Shown: positions 45,801-58,111 of the stretch, piece after piece
Layout: each line of letters starts with the position of its first letter
Position numbering within the stretch: the first letter of the stretch is position 1
DNA from: Spizellomyces punctatus DAOM BR117
Taxonomy: Eukaryota > Chytridiomycota > Chytridiomycetes > Spizellomycetales > Spizellomycetaceae
Length of the DNA stretch: 64,000 nucleotides
Assembly (NCBI RefSeq): GCF_000182565.1
Contig: NW_015971540.1
Span: 473,793 to 537,792 of the forward strand
Reading direction: 5' to 3'
The notes under the pieces: generated by a model
Seen by the model: only the letters and a program-made list of their open reading frames with translations
Told to the model about the DNA's origin: nothing
Database searches by the model: none
Program-made: the position numbers and the translations under genes

Positions 45801-48282
45801 GGGCCGTCGCGGCCTAGCGCTGGCGTCGCAGCATCCCACCTCTAGGTTGACGGCCAAAAATTTACCCTCAAGTCAATATGTTCTTATTGACACAAGTTCG
45901 AATGATGTGGGCGACGACAAGCTTATATTTGAGGAGATTTCAACGTCGAATACATCCAGTCCATCAAATGTGGGACGTGATACGTCGGACTCTGCAGTGA
46001 AGACTGTTCCATCCAAGCCCGCTGATCAACGCAGTGGCGTAGTGGATACCCCAGTGCAAGCAGCAAGCGGCAAACCCACAGAAAAGTCAAAGTCTACAAC
46101 TGTTGACAAATCTCCTCCTGCAAAGATCGCAAAGGAAGAACACGGCGATGCAGTGGATACCCCATTGCAAACAGCATCGGCGAGCGCCAAGCCCGCTGAA
46201 AAGTCGAAGTCTGTAGCCGTTGTTGACAAAACGCCTCCTGCGACACTTGTAAGAGACGAAAGTAGTGGTACAGTGGATAGCTCAGTGCAAATGTCAGCTG
46301 CGAACGCGAAAGCCGCGGAAGGAGAGGATGTCTTGGGCAACGCAGCCGCCAAGGTTCAATCACTTCAGGATATTGCTGACCAAATAGCTGCTGCCCTTGA
46401 CGATGCTGGCGACGCACCGTTCTTCACTATTTACAGACAGTTCTTCGATACACCCATAGCAATAAGTACCATCAGCGCGTCGATTCAAAATGGCATGAAT
46501 TGGTCGTCGATTCCGAAAACGGTCGATCGATCACTTATCAGCGATGCGTTGATACAGCGTTTACGGCAGCAAGGAAGATTAGTTGATGCCACTGTACCCG
46601 ACCGCGTACAGCTGGTCATGAAGGCAGAAGATATCCCAAAGGAGGTTCTAACGCAAATCGAAATGACTGCCGATCCATTTGTTGTGCTTTGGAAGGTGTT
46701 TAATACACGCGGAACACAGATAGGACGACTCCAGAAACACTTGGTGATGCCCCAACGAGGTCTATGGCCAGATTGTAAGAACCACAGCCAGCGACAGCTT
46801 TTCGCAATGGTGTCCGCTTGGCAGCTCTATGTGAATCAGCGACTCCTTCGTGTTGATAACAACACTTTTCGATTGGACCCGAACGATGCTGCGATCCCAA
46901 GATTAGCAGCATCCAAGCAATCGAAAAAAGACAGTAGTAAACCCGAGAAAACTAAGAAGGACAGCAGCAAAAGCAATGCGGCAAAGGAAGAGATTAGTGC
47001 AGCTGACGGTACGAAGGAGCCTCCCAACGTCTCGAAATCCAATGAGTCGAAGAATACTGGCGCAGCCCCAAAGGTCAAAGAGTCGAACGTTCCTACACAT
47101 CCGAGCTCTGTTGCAGTCATTAGCGCTTCAACAAGTTCTGAACCGTCAACCACGTGCACAAAGGAATCACATCAGTCTGCCCTAGATGCTCATGCGAGAG
47201 AAGATGGGACGACTGTGGCAAGTAGTAACGTGGAGGATGGCATTGCTCAAAATGGGATGACTGCTAGTACTGCGAATACCATTGATAGTGGCTTGCCCAT
47301 CAAGGAGTCATCTGAAGCGGAAATTAAACATGAGGTTGTGCCCATTGATACTGTTTTGATGACCATGGCGGAGGCCCAGGATCCAGGAGGGGAAGAACCG
47401 GATCCGATTGTTAGAAGTGAGGGAGACGCGCCGACGGGATCTGTTGCAACGATCAACGTCGAAAAGCATGAGAAGAACGCGGCGACAGGAACTGTTGCAA
47501 CGATCAACCTCGAAACGCATGAGCAGATCGAGGCGACAGGAACTGTTCCGATGATCAACCTCGAAACGCATGAGCAGATCGAGGCGACAGGAGCTGTTCC
47601 GATGATCAACCTTGAAAAGCATGAACAGATCGAGGCGACAGGAACTGTTCCGACGATCAACCTTGAAAAGCATGAACAGATCGAGGCGACAGGAACTGTT
47701 CCGACGATCAACCTCGAGAAGCATGAGCAGATCGACCTTTCTATTTTTGAGGATAAATCAGATACCTTGGAGCCTACAGCGACAGTACAGGCTCTGGAGA
47801 CAAACAATATGACTGAGCTTGCTTCCGATGACAATATAGCGCCCGAGGAATCCGGTTCAGCACTGAAGATCCCAACATCTGCAAGCGAAGTGAGAGAGGT
47901 ATCAGTGGAAACGCCCAATGTTGTTGAAGCACGGCACACAGCACCGCACGAAGCACATGCCTTGGTACAAACAAAAGACGTTCTCCAGACGGAGGGGCAG
48001 GCAGCATTGGGGGAAATTGAAGAGTCTAAATTACCTGTAAAATCTGATACAGCCCATATGGTAACTGAGCTGCGACAGATCCATGATGCTATCCCGCCAC
48101 AAACAACGTCTAGTGTACAAACATCAAAAAACACAGCAACGATCGGAGTTCTTGGAGACATTGAGAGATCGCGCAAGCCCGACATGAAGCACAAGGACAC
48201 CACTGCTCCAAGGGCTGCCAGTACTGTCGATCGGCAGCTAGAGAAATGGATGGCAGCGTTGCAGACGCGTAAGGAGAGGTAG
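42858..48282 (+). CDS. WRN-type 3'-5' exonuclease with long repeat-containing extensions
   Basis: ATG 42858; introns 43130-43200, 44994-45053 and 45216-45276; stop 48280-48282; about 1745 aa. The N-terminus (MWPCRSFTVQETLLPRALRA) is basic and could be a mitochondrial presequence. Then come 23-aa repeats, a disordered and coiled region, and a DnaQ-fold exonuclease: VVGFDTETAF (motif I, DxE), KTGVGIWGDLKNLQRHYDVE (motif II), WSLAALSSQYCDMEL, and YAANDALAGLRIYK (motif III, DEDDy). Behind it are three helical, perhaps winged-helix-like segments (each ending in a form of RLLQG/QGRLVDA/QRLLRV), then acidic linkers and six 17-aa repeats. The enzyme should trim 3' ends of DNA; the role of the tail is unknown. 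Confidence 0.82.
43480..43735 (+). repeat. 69-bp coding tandem repeat in the exonuclease N-terminus
   Basis: About 3.5 copies of a 23-residue unit built on ASDVGQGDTSV..ATACG.DEKQ. The last copy is shortened (DKQDVGQDDTSVGP). Copies are highly similar at DNA level, so the array is recent. Confidence 0.85.
47427..47733 (+). repeat. 51-bp coding tandem repeat in the exonuclease tail
   Basis: Six copies of a 17-residue unit of the form EATGTVPTINLEKHEQI. The outer copies are more diverged and the central ones nearly identical. Acidic-basic composition; likely a flexible or binding stretch. Confidence 0.88.
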
Positions 48283-49588
48283 TGCAAGTTTACATGCGTG
48301 TAGATAGACATATTCTTGAAAAGTTTGTATATAGCATAGCATCATCTTATCTAAAATTTTTATTTTATTATATACCTCTGCTGGCCCGCCATTGCCCTTT
48401 TGTGTTGAACTGTTTGTGTGTTGCCAGCTGTCCAAACCAACTCTGATTTTTTCATCGAAATATTGGTTCCAATTTGCGCATTTTGTGGCTTGGAATCCAT
48501 CGATGAGATCATGACGTCAGACAGCAGAATGGAACCGGCAATTTGAGGCAGTGCTGTTTTCTCATCCATGGTTCTGCTGGTTTGAAAAGCACGAGGTGGG
48601 GCAGATTTGGAATATCTTTTCAAAAATCATCTGGCAAAATTCCAACTGGAAAGTGATTTTTTTGTGCCATGTCATTTAGCGGACTTTAATTTGGAGGAGG
48701 ACGAAACGAGAGCGTGTTGCTTCTCTCCAAAACAAACAAGTAAATAACCCGCTCGTTGTTGGTTTTTTGCAGCTTGCCCGCTCTCGCGTCTTTGCCCTGT
48801 TTTCTGCTGTGTTTACTCCAGGAATTCTTATTGTTGACAGATGGTTCCGCCCTCATCCTTTTGCTAACAAGCGTCGTCGTATTGTTGATGATTACCTTGG
48901 GGGGCGGGGTGGGGGGGCGTGGGCGAGGCGGGCTTGTCCATGGGCGATTTTGTGTTTATTTTTGGCCAGCATTACGGCTAAATGTTGGTTTGAATTCCAG
49001 GGCATTAGAATCACTTGTGTTGCCATTGCATTCCGGTACAACCATGACACAATGTCATATCGATGCATTGGAACACATTCCAATCTATGCATTCGAGTGG
49101 TGAGTGTGCACTTGTATTGGAGGGCTGAGGTTGTTATATCTTTTTGTTTTCCTTCTGGGTTTTCGTTTCCTTTTTTTTTTTTTCCCGCTTGGAGCTTTTT
49201 TTATCACCTTCATCCATAGCTGAACGGGGATTGCCACCGCCGTAAGAGGACGGCCTCGTTTCTCCTGGGGGTATCTTGTTTTCCTACTCAGTATCAAACG
49301 ACCAAAAGGACTTGTTGCTTCCGCCTCGCTTGTTTGTCTTGTTCGAGCAGGATACAGTCTAGCTAATAGCGCAACTTTGGACAAGTTTACCACGAATACC
49401 TCTCCGTCCGTGTAGGCTGCTGGCAAGTTCTTGCATTAGCTGTGCTGCCCGTGTTTGTTGAAAAAGCAAACTCAAAAAGCCAAGCGCAAAGGACGGCGCA
49501 ACGACCAATCCGGTCGGACCGTCCAGTAGTTGTGTTTTAGTAGTATCCCGCACATTTTTTACTTTTGCATATACCTCGCTCTGTGACC
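48283..49588. other. Intergenic region
   Basis: 1.3 kb before the Q-rich gene. Contains a G-rich patch (GGGGCGGGGTGGGGGGGCG near 48900) and T-runs. No gene is supported. Confidence 0.5.
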
Positions 49589-52485
49589 ATGGACTGGTCG
49601 CAGCAAATGGGTGGATACTCTACTCAACAGCTAGCAATGGTTCAGCAGGCACAACAAGTCCAGCTGCAACAGCAACCGTCGCAGATTATGAGCAGCTATG
49701 CCACGTTGATATCTCCCACTGCCACTCCACCACCGTCTGCGGATACCGACTTGAATGTTCTTCTCAACAAGCCCGATCAGTCAGCATTCCTGCCTAGCCC
49801 TCCGCAGCCGTCACTGCCACAGCCGGCTCAGCAGGCGACTTTCGACCCAACGCCTGGCCCTTCGCCGCAGACCAGTGGGACACTCCCTCGCCGAGTGTCG
49901 TCTGCAAGACGGGAGCGGCACGGAGCAGAGTTGGCAAGTTTCCAAAAAGATAGATTCCCACAGTCCTCGAGGGACAATCGATACCCGGATTTTTTGGAAC
50001 AGCTGCTGCAGGTGTTTGAAAAGGCAAAGGACTTGATCGGAGGAGGAACCTGTGATGTTCAGTTCGCAAGGGATGCTCTTCGAGACGTTAGAGCGCGAGT
50101 GTCTGCTGCCAACAGCACAAGAGTACGTTATTTGCGTGATACCCGGACCTCGTTCTGAACATCTCGCTCATAATTGAACTTCTTTAGGGCTGGCGCATAT
50201 GGCTCAAGGAACCGCTTTTCAATCGCTTCCGAGATGTCAAGCAATGCTGTACGCCTCCTGATACTACCCACGCAGAGTTTGTAGAGCTGTTGCTGGACCT
50301 GTATTATCTTGTTCAAGAAGATCAGTGGCAGCAGGTTCGAGAGACGCTTTTGCAACCGCGGACGACACCCCTTTCTTTTGGCACACACGATGCCCAAGTC
50401 TCTTTCAAGGTGGAGAATGGAACAGTTGGCGCAAGTGTGGCGACGATGCATGGTGAACTGCTATCGTCTTCTGTGCAGCAGCAAGTGCAGCAAGCGTTAC
50501 AGCAGGCACTTCAACAACCAGTCGGAAACGCCCTTCAGCAACAGCTATCGGAGCAAGGACAAACACCTGTCTCGTTTTACATACCTGATGGGTCTGTTCA
50601 GATGACGCAATCCGCAATGGACAACCAAACGCCAATGATGGATCTGGCGACGGTACCTTCGGGCTGGACCCTACCCGTTTCGACAGAAGCCTTGGCGGCA
50701 TCCCAAATGGAGTTACATCCTCCTTTGCATCCCCTGAGTACGGCCCAAGCCATGGAGGATCTACAGTCAGGTCATAAACCTCCGCCTGTTGTGACAACTA
50801 CGCTCCCTGGGCGTCCTGTGCGGAGATCCTTGTCATCCCCAGGCGTTGCAAGACCAAGAGGAATACCGCGAACCCAGCAATTGCCGACACACCAGGATTA
50901 CATTCAGACCACTTTGAACCGTGCGAAGAGTTTTGGTGGTGGCATGAGGCGGCGAAAAGACGAAACTGGAGGGACCGGTCTCCAAAGGAAAGGTTCTTTG
51001 CGAGGGACAAAGTCCTCGGGAACAAAGTCAGATGATGTTCCCACCTCTCGAGCGCCATTTGTCATGCATCACAGACACGGCAGTACTGCTAGCACAAGTT
51101 CTGCTTTGTCATGTGCTACTGGTACCTCGACCTCGGCGTTTTATGCAAGGGATTCTCCGGCGCTACAACCAGTGCCAAACAGTCCAGCTCAACATCAGTG
51201 GCCACCGGAATCCGAGGCGCTCATGCAAGGGCTGGAAGCTATTAGTCTGAGTGATTCCAAGGACGCTGCAATTGCCGCAGTGGCTGCTGCTTACATCGAG
51301 CAACAGCAACAACAGCATCAGCACGAGCAGCACCAACAACAACAGCAACAACAACTACAGCAGCAGCAGCAGCAGCAGCATCATGAACAACATCCTCAAC
51401 AACAACAGCAGCACGAGATGCAAGTACAGGCTCAAGCTTTCAACGTTGGCGGTGGCCTGTTCCCTACTCAGTTGGTGCAGCAGCCCGTTTCGCTCATGAC
51501 GTACGGACAAATAGTTGAACATGCTGCTCAACAACAGCAGCTGGCGCAACATCAGTTTGCCGAGCAGCAGTTTGCTGAACAACAGTTTGCTGAACAGCAA
51601 TTTGCCCAGCAGCAGCTGGTCCAGCAACAGCTTGCTCAACAACATCTCGCACAGCAGCAACAACTCGCCCAACAACACCTGGCTCAACAGCACCTGGCTC
51701 AGCAGCAAGTAGTGGAACAGCACCATCTTGCACAACAATACTCACAACCGCCTCCAAGCTCCTCCGTGGCACAACAATCATCGGAACAAGCCCAGGAAGC
51801 AATGTTCAAATATACTACGTTGGAGGCGATCCCTGATAGCAGTCCGTATGGTTCAACCTCTAGCTTATTGGATACGATGATTGTCGACGAGAAGGATGAG
51901 GGGGTTCATCTATCACAGATCGAACCAGGAGTGCATGGTACCTTGGAGAGTACAAAGGCGACAAATGCGAGTCTGGATTCAATCTTCAAAACGTTGATAG
52001 ACGGAGACCCTACAGAGTCACAGCAGATGTTTGACGAGCCGCCAGGGTTACTCGGTCAGCAACATGGTGTTATGAGCACAGTCCCGCTTATGACGGACAT
52101 GAATGGAACAATGGTGATGATGCAAGGAGAGTACCAAAGTAGAGCTCCATCGGTTCAAACGGAACCTGTGCGCCCTTTCCCTGTACGCACCACGTCCGTG
52201 CCGACGACCTATCAGGCACACCCGGCGTCTCACGCTCAGCGGCACCAAACGTTCACATATGGTACGATCCCACAACCCACTGCGTACGCCCAGCCGTTTA
52301 GTACCCAATCCCAGCGTGTGCAGATTGACCCAACACCTGCTCCACTTCCGCCATCATATCCGCAAGTATCTGTTCAGGTGCCTATCATGCCGGCTCATGT
52401 CCAGGCGCAAATCCCAGTCGGACGTAACCGTTCAAAGACCATTTCAAGGTTTATTGGAAGATTGCCATTCATCAGGAGTGGTTAG
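49589..52485 (+). CDS. Glutamine-rich low-complexity protein
   Basis: ATG 49589 (MDWSQQMGGYSTQQLAMVQQ), one intron 50123-50187, stop 52483-52485; about 943 aa. Only one part looks folded: residues about 130-250 (YPDFLEQLLQVFEKAKDLIG; then after the intron GWRIWLKEPLFNRFRDVKQC and EFVELLLDLYYLVQEDQW), a helical domain I do not recognise. The rest is disordered: Pro/Ser-rich, then His/Gln runs (QQQQQHQHEQHQQQQQQQ), then a degenerate array of QQFAEQQ/QQHLAQQ, and a Pro-rich end finishing in a basic RNRSKTISRFIGRLPFIRSG. Such composition is common in fungal transcription co-regulators and RNA-granule proteins; no function is claimed. Confidence 0.78.
51295..51740 (+). repeat. Poly-Gln and QQ(F/L)AEQ/QH(L)AQ repeat array
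   Basis: CAG/CAA-rich coding array, mixed codons, first poly-Gln with His, then 15-18-bp units coding QQFAE, QQLAQ and QHLAQ. Mixed CAG/CAA use suggests stability at the DNA level compared with a pure CAG tract. Confidence 0.85.
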
Positions 52486-53425
52486 ATTCACAAAAGGACA
52501 TATGTCATCATTGCTTGCACCTGTCCCCTTTTGATGGCGGTTTTATTGGGATTTTATTCAGGATGATTTTATTATTTTTGATGTACTTTAGTTTTGTGCT
52601 ATTGGAAAGCGGCGTCGAGTGCTAGTCATAGAGGGCATTTTATGCTTTTGTGAGCCGGTAGGACGCTTTGGCTCTAGATTGTTCGTGCACCTTTTTTTTT
52701 CTTTAGAATATTACCGAGATACCATTATAACCTTACGTGATGCGTCTTTTTAAACTTTGTCTTTTTGGTACTTGAGGTTTGGTTTGTTTATATTTGCGGT
52801 CTTGGCTTTTGATGATGTGCCAAATCATGAATATTCTGGCGGGACAAGTGTCCCCACCCTTCAGGGATTGTTTTCCATTTTCTGACGTCAAGCTTGTTGG
52901 AAATCATCTGCGCGTGCTTTTTCAAATGAATCCTTGGCTTTCACTCTTTGCCCTAACGTTATTTTGAACTTGCGACAAGCCTCGGCAAAAACAGGTCTTG
53001 GCCCCGAATTCAAACTTTCTTGTCTTGGCGGATACGGTCAGCACAGTAAAGAAGCAAAATCAAGCCCCATTTTTAGAGTGTGCTGAACATCTGCAATGAA
53101 AAAAGACCCAAAGCGTCAAAATCACACTGTTAGTGGCACAGCCATGCTTCTTTCGTCACTATTCATTTATCTCTTTATGGAATGATATCTTTAATCCTTT
53201 GGATGCGCGTTATGGGGCTTAGGAGGAGTGGCGGATCAGTTTCATTAGGGCTGAAGCGTTCACGAACATTCCTCATTGCTTTTACATTTGTTTTCTTTTA
53301 CGCCTCATCGCCTATTGAAAGTTGCGCTGGGTTTCTATCAAGTTATTAGCTCGTCCCATTGTTTGTCAGCGCGTTCATCAGTGTACAGGTCGACTTGTAA
53401 GAGTCGTCATTATTCAACAGTGGGC
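52486..53425. other. Intergenic region
   Basis: 940 bp in tandem orientation between Q-rich and RhoGEF genes. No repeat or gene is seen. Confidence 0.55.
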
Positions 53426-56400
53426 ATGGGGGAGATGTTTACGGGCGAGTCTCCCCGCACGTTTGCCATGCAGAGTGCTGGGAACGGATTTCCTCTCTTC
53501 CCGAAACGTCCCGAATTGGATGACGTGGGATCTTCTAGTGAAAGTGCAGAAGCGGTAACTACCATTAGTTTGTAAAGAGTAAAGTGGCAGTGACTAATAA
53601 CATGCACGTTCGTCGACTAGAACGTTTTGTCATGCTTGCGACTGGTTTTAACTCTTGCTGATGAACTATCTCGCTACAACATTGAAAACATCCGGACAGT
53701 CAAATTCCGGTACTTTGATACACCCGGCGCGTTGCAGAGTCTGGAAACGGTCGCTCTCTTTTGTAAAGAGCTGGATGCGGCGTTACGGAACTCGTTGGTT
53801 TCGCCCCCAGATAGTCCAGATAGTCCACATATTTCTTCGAAAGGGAAAGAGCCAATCACATCGGGCACCGTCGGAGCTGAGGCCGGAATAGATGATGTCG
53901 TGGGGAGACGGTCAGCCGGACCAGAGCTTTCGGTCGTATCGTCCGTGCCGTTCCCCCGTCCTGAGTATTTATCCGCGCACGAGCAGGTCAATGCACCGTC
54001 ATCTTCCTCACTATCTTTAGTGGAGCCTCCTCTTTCAAGCGAAATGGAGCTTAGTCAAGAGGGGGTCTACAGGTGCTACACTGAGGTGGTTGCGGATCCG
54101 TCAGACGACATGGCAATCAACATAAAATTGATGGATCGCGTACGGGTAGATATCCGTATGGAGGACGGCGTCACTGGCATCGGAACGAATCTGAATACAG
54201 GTGCTATGGGATCTTTCCCATTGAGTTGTTTGGAGGTGCCGAGTGACGTGGACACGAGAGATTGGAAGCGAAGTGGGACATTGGCATCTTCGGTTCTCAG
54301 TGGAAATACTTCCGTGTCTTCAGAGTTGGCGGGCGGTGCACTGCGCGGGTACGCAGATGCACATATGCCGCCACATGTTGTTACGCAAAACTTTGTTCTC
54401 TCGCCTGTGCCAGAGGACAGACCAAGGGTCCGCAGAGAGTCCGAGCCATTGGTATCACGGTTCAATTCGGAGGATAACCAAGTGATGAATGGGGTGAGCG
54501 AGTCATCAAGGCCACCTCAGCGTTCCGACTCGCTACAGCAAAGATTGGAAGCATTGTACCAGTACCAACATGTACCAAGCGAAGCTGTTTCGGAACCGTT
54601 ACCGCAACCCACGCAACATCAAATTCCTATGCGGGTAGCTTCTGTGCAACCACGTCCACAGCAAGCTTCAGGGCCACCGGTGCCTGCAAAAGACCATCCG
54701 TCAGCTGAACCCTCGACAGCACCAGCGATGATCCATGTACCTGGACCATCCAGACCCGGACTTACCCGGGCAGCGACAAAGCCTCTTTCGGCTCAAGTAA
54801 TTGAGAAACGCAAATTCGCTCGTCAAGTCATTGCCGAACTATATGAGACAGAAAAGAACTTTATGGAGGGAATGGAAGTACTGATAAATCAATTCATGTA
54901 CCCTCTCGCCCACGCATCCTCGAGCGAAGAAACGACTATCACCAAGGTTGAGCATTCCACACTGTTTCGTAATATTCCCGGGTTGCGAAATTTGAGCAGG
55001 AAGATTTGCGAGTTGTTGAAGGCAGCTATGGCTAAGGCGGAGGCAGATGAGGAAGGCGACGTGGGAGGAGGCGCTGTAGCAGCTGTCGTCAATGTGTTTT
55101 TGGTGAATGTAGAGTTTGAGGAATGGTCGACATACGTGCGGTACATGGAAGGGTACTCACATGCGAAGCAGACATTTGCACAACTGAAGGAGCGTCCAGA
55201 GTTTAGCGAAGTACTTGATGTGCGTGCTTACGGATCAGAGTTTGCATATTGGTTTATGGTTTGGAAACTCAATTTCATTGTCATTTTAGAAACTCGAGAG
55301 TGCAAAGGAATGCAATCGATATACGTTTGAACACTATATGATCCTACCGGTGCAGCGAATCGGGCGGTATCACTTACTGTTGGGCAGACTCAAGAAGGTG
55401 ACGGACGAAGAAGATCCAGTTCACCAGTCGTAAGTTTGTCAAAGGTTGGGTTCAGTTATTGTACACCAACCCTGATTATGCGTATCAGTATTGAAACAGC
55501 AGAACAGTATATGAAGCAAATCGGGGATGTACTGGAAAGTGTTCAAAAGCAGGAGGAAGAGCTCCGTAGAGTGTTTGAAGTGTATGAAGCGATTGAGGGA
55601 TGTCCGGTATGTGAACAAACGCCACTATTCGACGTCTCCAAAACTCTACATCAACTCATTCTGATACTATGTAATAGCCGGATATCATCTCAGCATCTCG
55701 CCGTCGTTTGCTGTCATCTTTCGAGGTTGATGAGCTCTTTTCCGGGCGCAAACTCCACATGCACGTCTTTAGCGACTGTTTCTTGCTGTCAACCCGCAAT
55801 CGCTCTACGTCATCTGCATCCCTACAGCACACGGTATCCTCAGCAGCTTCGCTTGCCAATACCTGGAAAAATCGGAATAAAGATAAAGACAAGGACAGAA
55901 GCAGGAAAGAAAATCAAAAAGAGTTTACATTTGTTGCTCGTGTTGAATTGCGCGATGTCGAAGTTCAAAGCGTTGGAAATGTTGAGGATGGACTTGCTGG
56001 GTTCCCAGAGCTATCCCCATATCTACAATTGAGCGGTGGAAATAGTGGACGTGTTGCGGTATTACGACATATACCCGGCGGTGGAACGTTTGAAAGACAC
56101 TCAAAAATCGTTGGTCTACCTTTGATCTCAGCCACCGACCATGAGCGAATTCCTGTCCCTCCTTCCCACCGCCGGAGCATAGACTCCTCCTCTTCGTCTC
56201 TCTCCTCACCCTCCTCACCATCGAACCTCTCCCGCCATCCGTCCACCTCGTCTGGCGGATCAACTTTTGGTCACATGAACCTTAGCCGTCGAGGTACAGC
56301 GAAGAGCATGAACGGCATCATTGGCCGACCCAGCATGGACCAAGACAGTCAAAGAGGAGACCAAGATTTATATGCGTTCAGAGTCCCCGATTCCACAAGA

Positions 56401-56451
56401 ATGGCCGGGTTGTTGGCTGCACTTGGATTGGCTGGCGTACAAAGACCCTGA
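53426..56451 (+). CDS. Rho guanine nucleotide exchange factor (SH3-DH-PH)
   Basis: ATG 53426 (MGEMFTGESPRTFAMQ); the first exon ends SSSESAEA at a GTAACT donor and joins NVLSCLRLVLTLADELS. The stop is at 56449-56451; about 960 aa with several introns. An SH3-like domain lies near residue 185 (YRCYTEVVADPSDDMAINIK; GIGTNLNTGAMGSFPLSCLE). The DH domain starts KRKFARQVIAELYETEKNFM and includes RYTFEHYMILPVQRIGRYHL, which holds the conserved helix. The PH domain begins around RRRLLSSFEVDELFSG and HMHVFSDCFLLSTRN, with a long Ser-rich insertion before its last strand and helix (DLYAFRVPDSTRMAGLLAAL). It should activate Cdc42 or Rho at the cortex for polarity or wall signalling (inference). Confidence 0.88.
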
Positions 56452-56705
56452 AAAGAGAAAGTGTATTAAATGCAACATTTCCTACATGTATATAGCTGTT
56501 ACTTTTGTCTTTATGAAATGTGTTTTGGAGCGGAAAGGAGAAAACAAGAAAGTGAATACATTTATATGTTTTTACAAAAATGGTTTGGGAGAAAGTATTA
56601 CACACATCTTGCACCTTGGGTTCTTTGAGGAAGAAGACTGGTCGAGTGATTCTAGATATTTGGAAATATTACGATCTATTTAAGACAAAAAGCTAGACCT
56701 CTCAT

Positions 56706-56777
56706 GGTTCCATGGTGTAGTGGTTAGCACTCAGGACTTTGAATCCTGCGACTCGAGTTCGAATCTCGGTGGGACCT
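56706..56777 (+). tRNA. tRNA-Gln (anticodon UUG)
   Basis: 72 nt. Acceptor GGTTCCA/TGGGACC with one U-G pair, anticodon stem CAGGA/TCCTG with loop CTTTGAA (anticodon TTG), T-loop TTCGAAT, discriminator U. Reads CAA codons. Starts 254 bp behind the RhoGEF stop. Spaced six genes upstream is a CAA/CAG-rich gene, but nothing suggests a link. Confidence 0.93.
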
Positions 56778-58111
56778 GTCAAAGCATAGCTGGTGCAATT
56801 TTTGCCCCTGGCTTTTGTACATATTGCAAGTGGAGTGTTTGATTGCCACAGCATTTTGGGGGGTCGATCGCCAACTAGCCAAAAAGACTCGGTACTGCAG
56901 TTGTTTTAGAATGTTTGTTGCTACATTTAACAAACCGCCTGGATTTCTGTTCGTCATCCATGGCAGGAAATCGATCATCCGTTAACTGCCACTTGTTTTA
57001 GAATGTTGTGTTGCTACATTGGAAACATATGTGGATTTCAGTCGCCAAACTTGTCCCATAGGGACTTTTAGCCCTTTGCCATCGGTGTGCTAATAGTAAT
57101 CATTATTATTATTTATGCTTCAATGATGGAATGTGGACGCAACTCGTTCTGAAGCAAGTATCAGAAACGGAATGGTTGATTTTTAGGTTCGGGTGCTACA
57201 TCCAACAAACAAACATTTGCCAATTGCATCAATGAAAAATACTCCACAGATGAGGTGCCATTGACATGTTTAGAAAGGCAAAAATACCAAGGAATAAGCA
57301 CATAATAACACAGACCGCAAAGGAATTTCACTCCATGGCCATGCTCCATTGAGCTTGCTGTTAAACAATTTGTGGGAGGCGAAACGATATTTGATATCTC
57401 TCTCTCTTATTTACAAAATGACGAAAAAATAACAAGGTTTAGACTCAATAAAACACTCCCAACGCTTGCCAACTGTCTTTTCTCCAATGCTTCAGGCCTT
57501 GCAAACCTGTTGATAAAGTATCCATAATTAGTGTCAACACATTTGAGGGAGGGAGGCCCACTTAAAAAGAATGGCTTAAACTAACTTTTGACCCGTGTTT
57601 GGGACATTAGCGTTTTTAAAACTACCAAAGGATGTTTGGGTTGGTTTTTTTTTTTTTTTAAAACAAAGTATCATACATTTGGATGTAATGACAAGTTTTA
57701 ACGAGAGGCCCAACATACAACCACCGCCAACAAGTCGCTTTTCAAAAACCCGGTGGAGGTACTCATTCCGAGGTTGCTTGATTAGGGTTACTTTTTTAGT
57801 GCAGGCATAAACGGCATATGGTTGGCTCTTTGCTTTTTAGTCTACAAAGTTACCTTGCGGAGGACTTGCCAGATGGACGATGGCACTAGTTTTGGGGGAA
57901 AGGAGGTATCCCAACTGGGTTCCCGAGTTTAAACAAAAGCTTGGCAGGATAACAAGGATATATAAAGTAGGAAGGGAAGGGTTTCCTGGGCCCCTGCTTC
58001 TTGCTTTCATATACAAGGGAGGTTTTGAAAAAACGTAGAGGAAAAAGTTGCTAGTCGTTCGATTTCCTACCCAGATTTCCTTTATAAAAAGTCATATTGA
58101 TATCATAGAAT
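56778..58111. other. Intergenic region with a small direct repeat
   Basis: 1.3 kb. About 56895-56955 and 56990-57050 share TTGTTTTAGAATGTTTGTTG-like and TGTGGATTTC/CCTGGATTTC blocks. A TATA-like GGATATAAAG at about 57958 precedes the next gene by about 150 bp. Confidence 0.55.

Noticed and set aside
47247-48311. Long antisense frame over the exonuclease tail
   Set aside because: Mirror of the 51-bp repeats; Ser/Val/Cys-rich with no domain.
51298-51420. Pure CAG microsatellite
   Set aside because: CAG and CAA are mixed and interrupted by His and Glu codons, so it is a coding poly-Gln tract, not a pure repeat.
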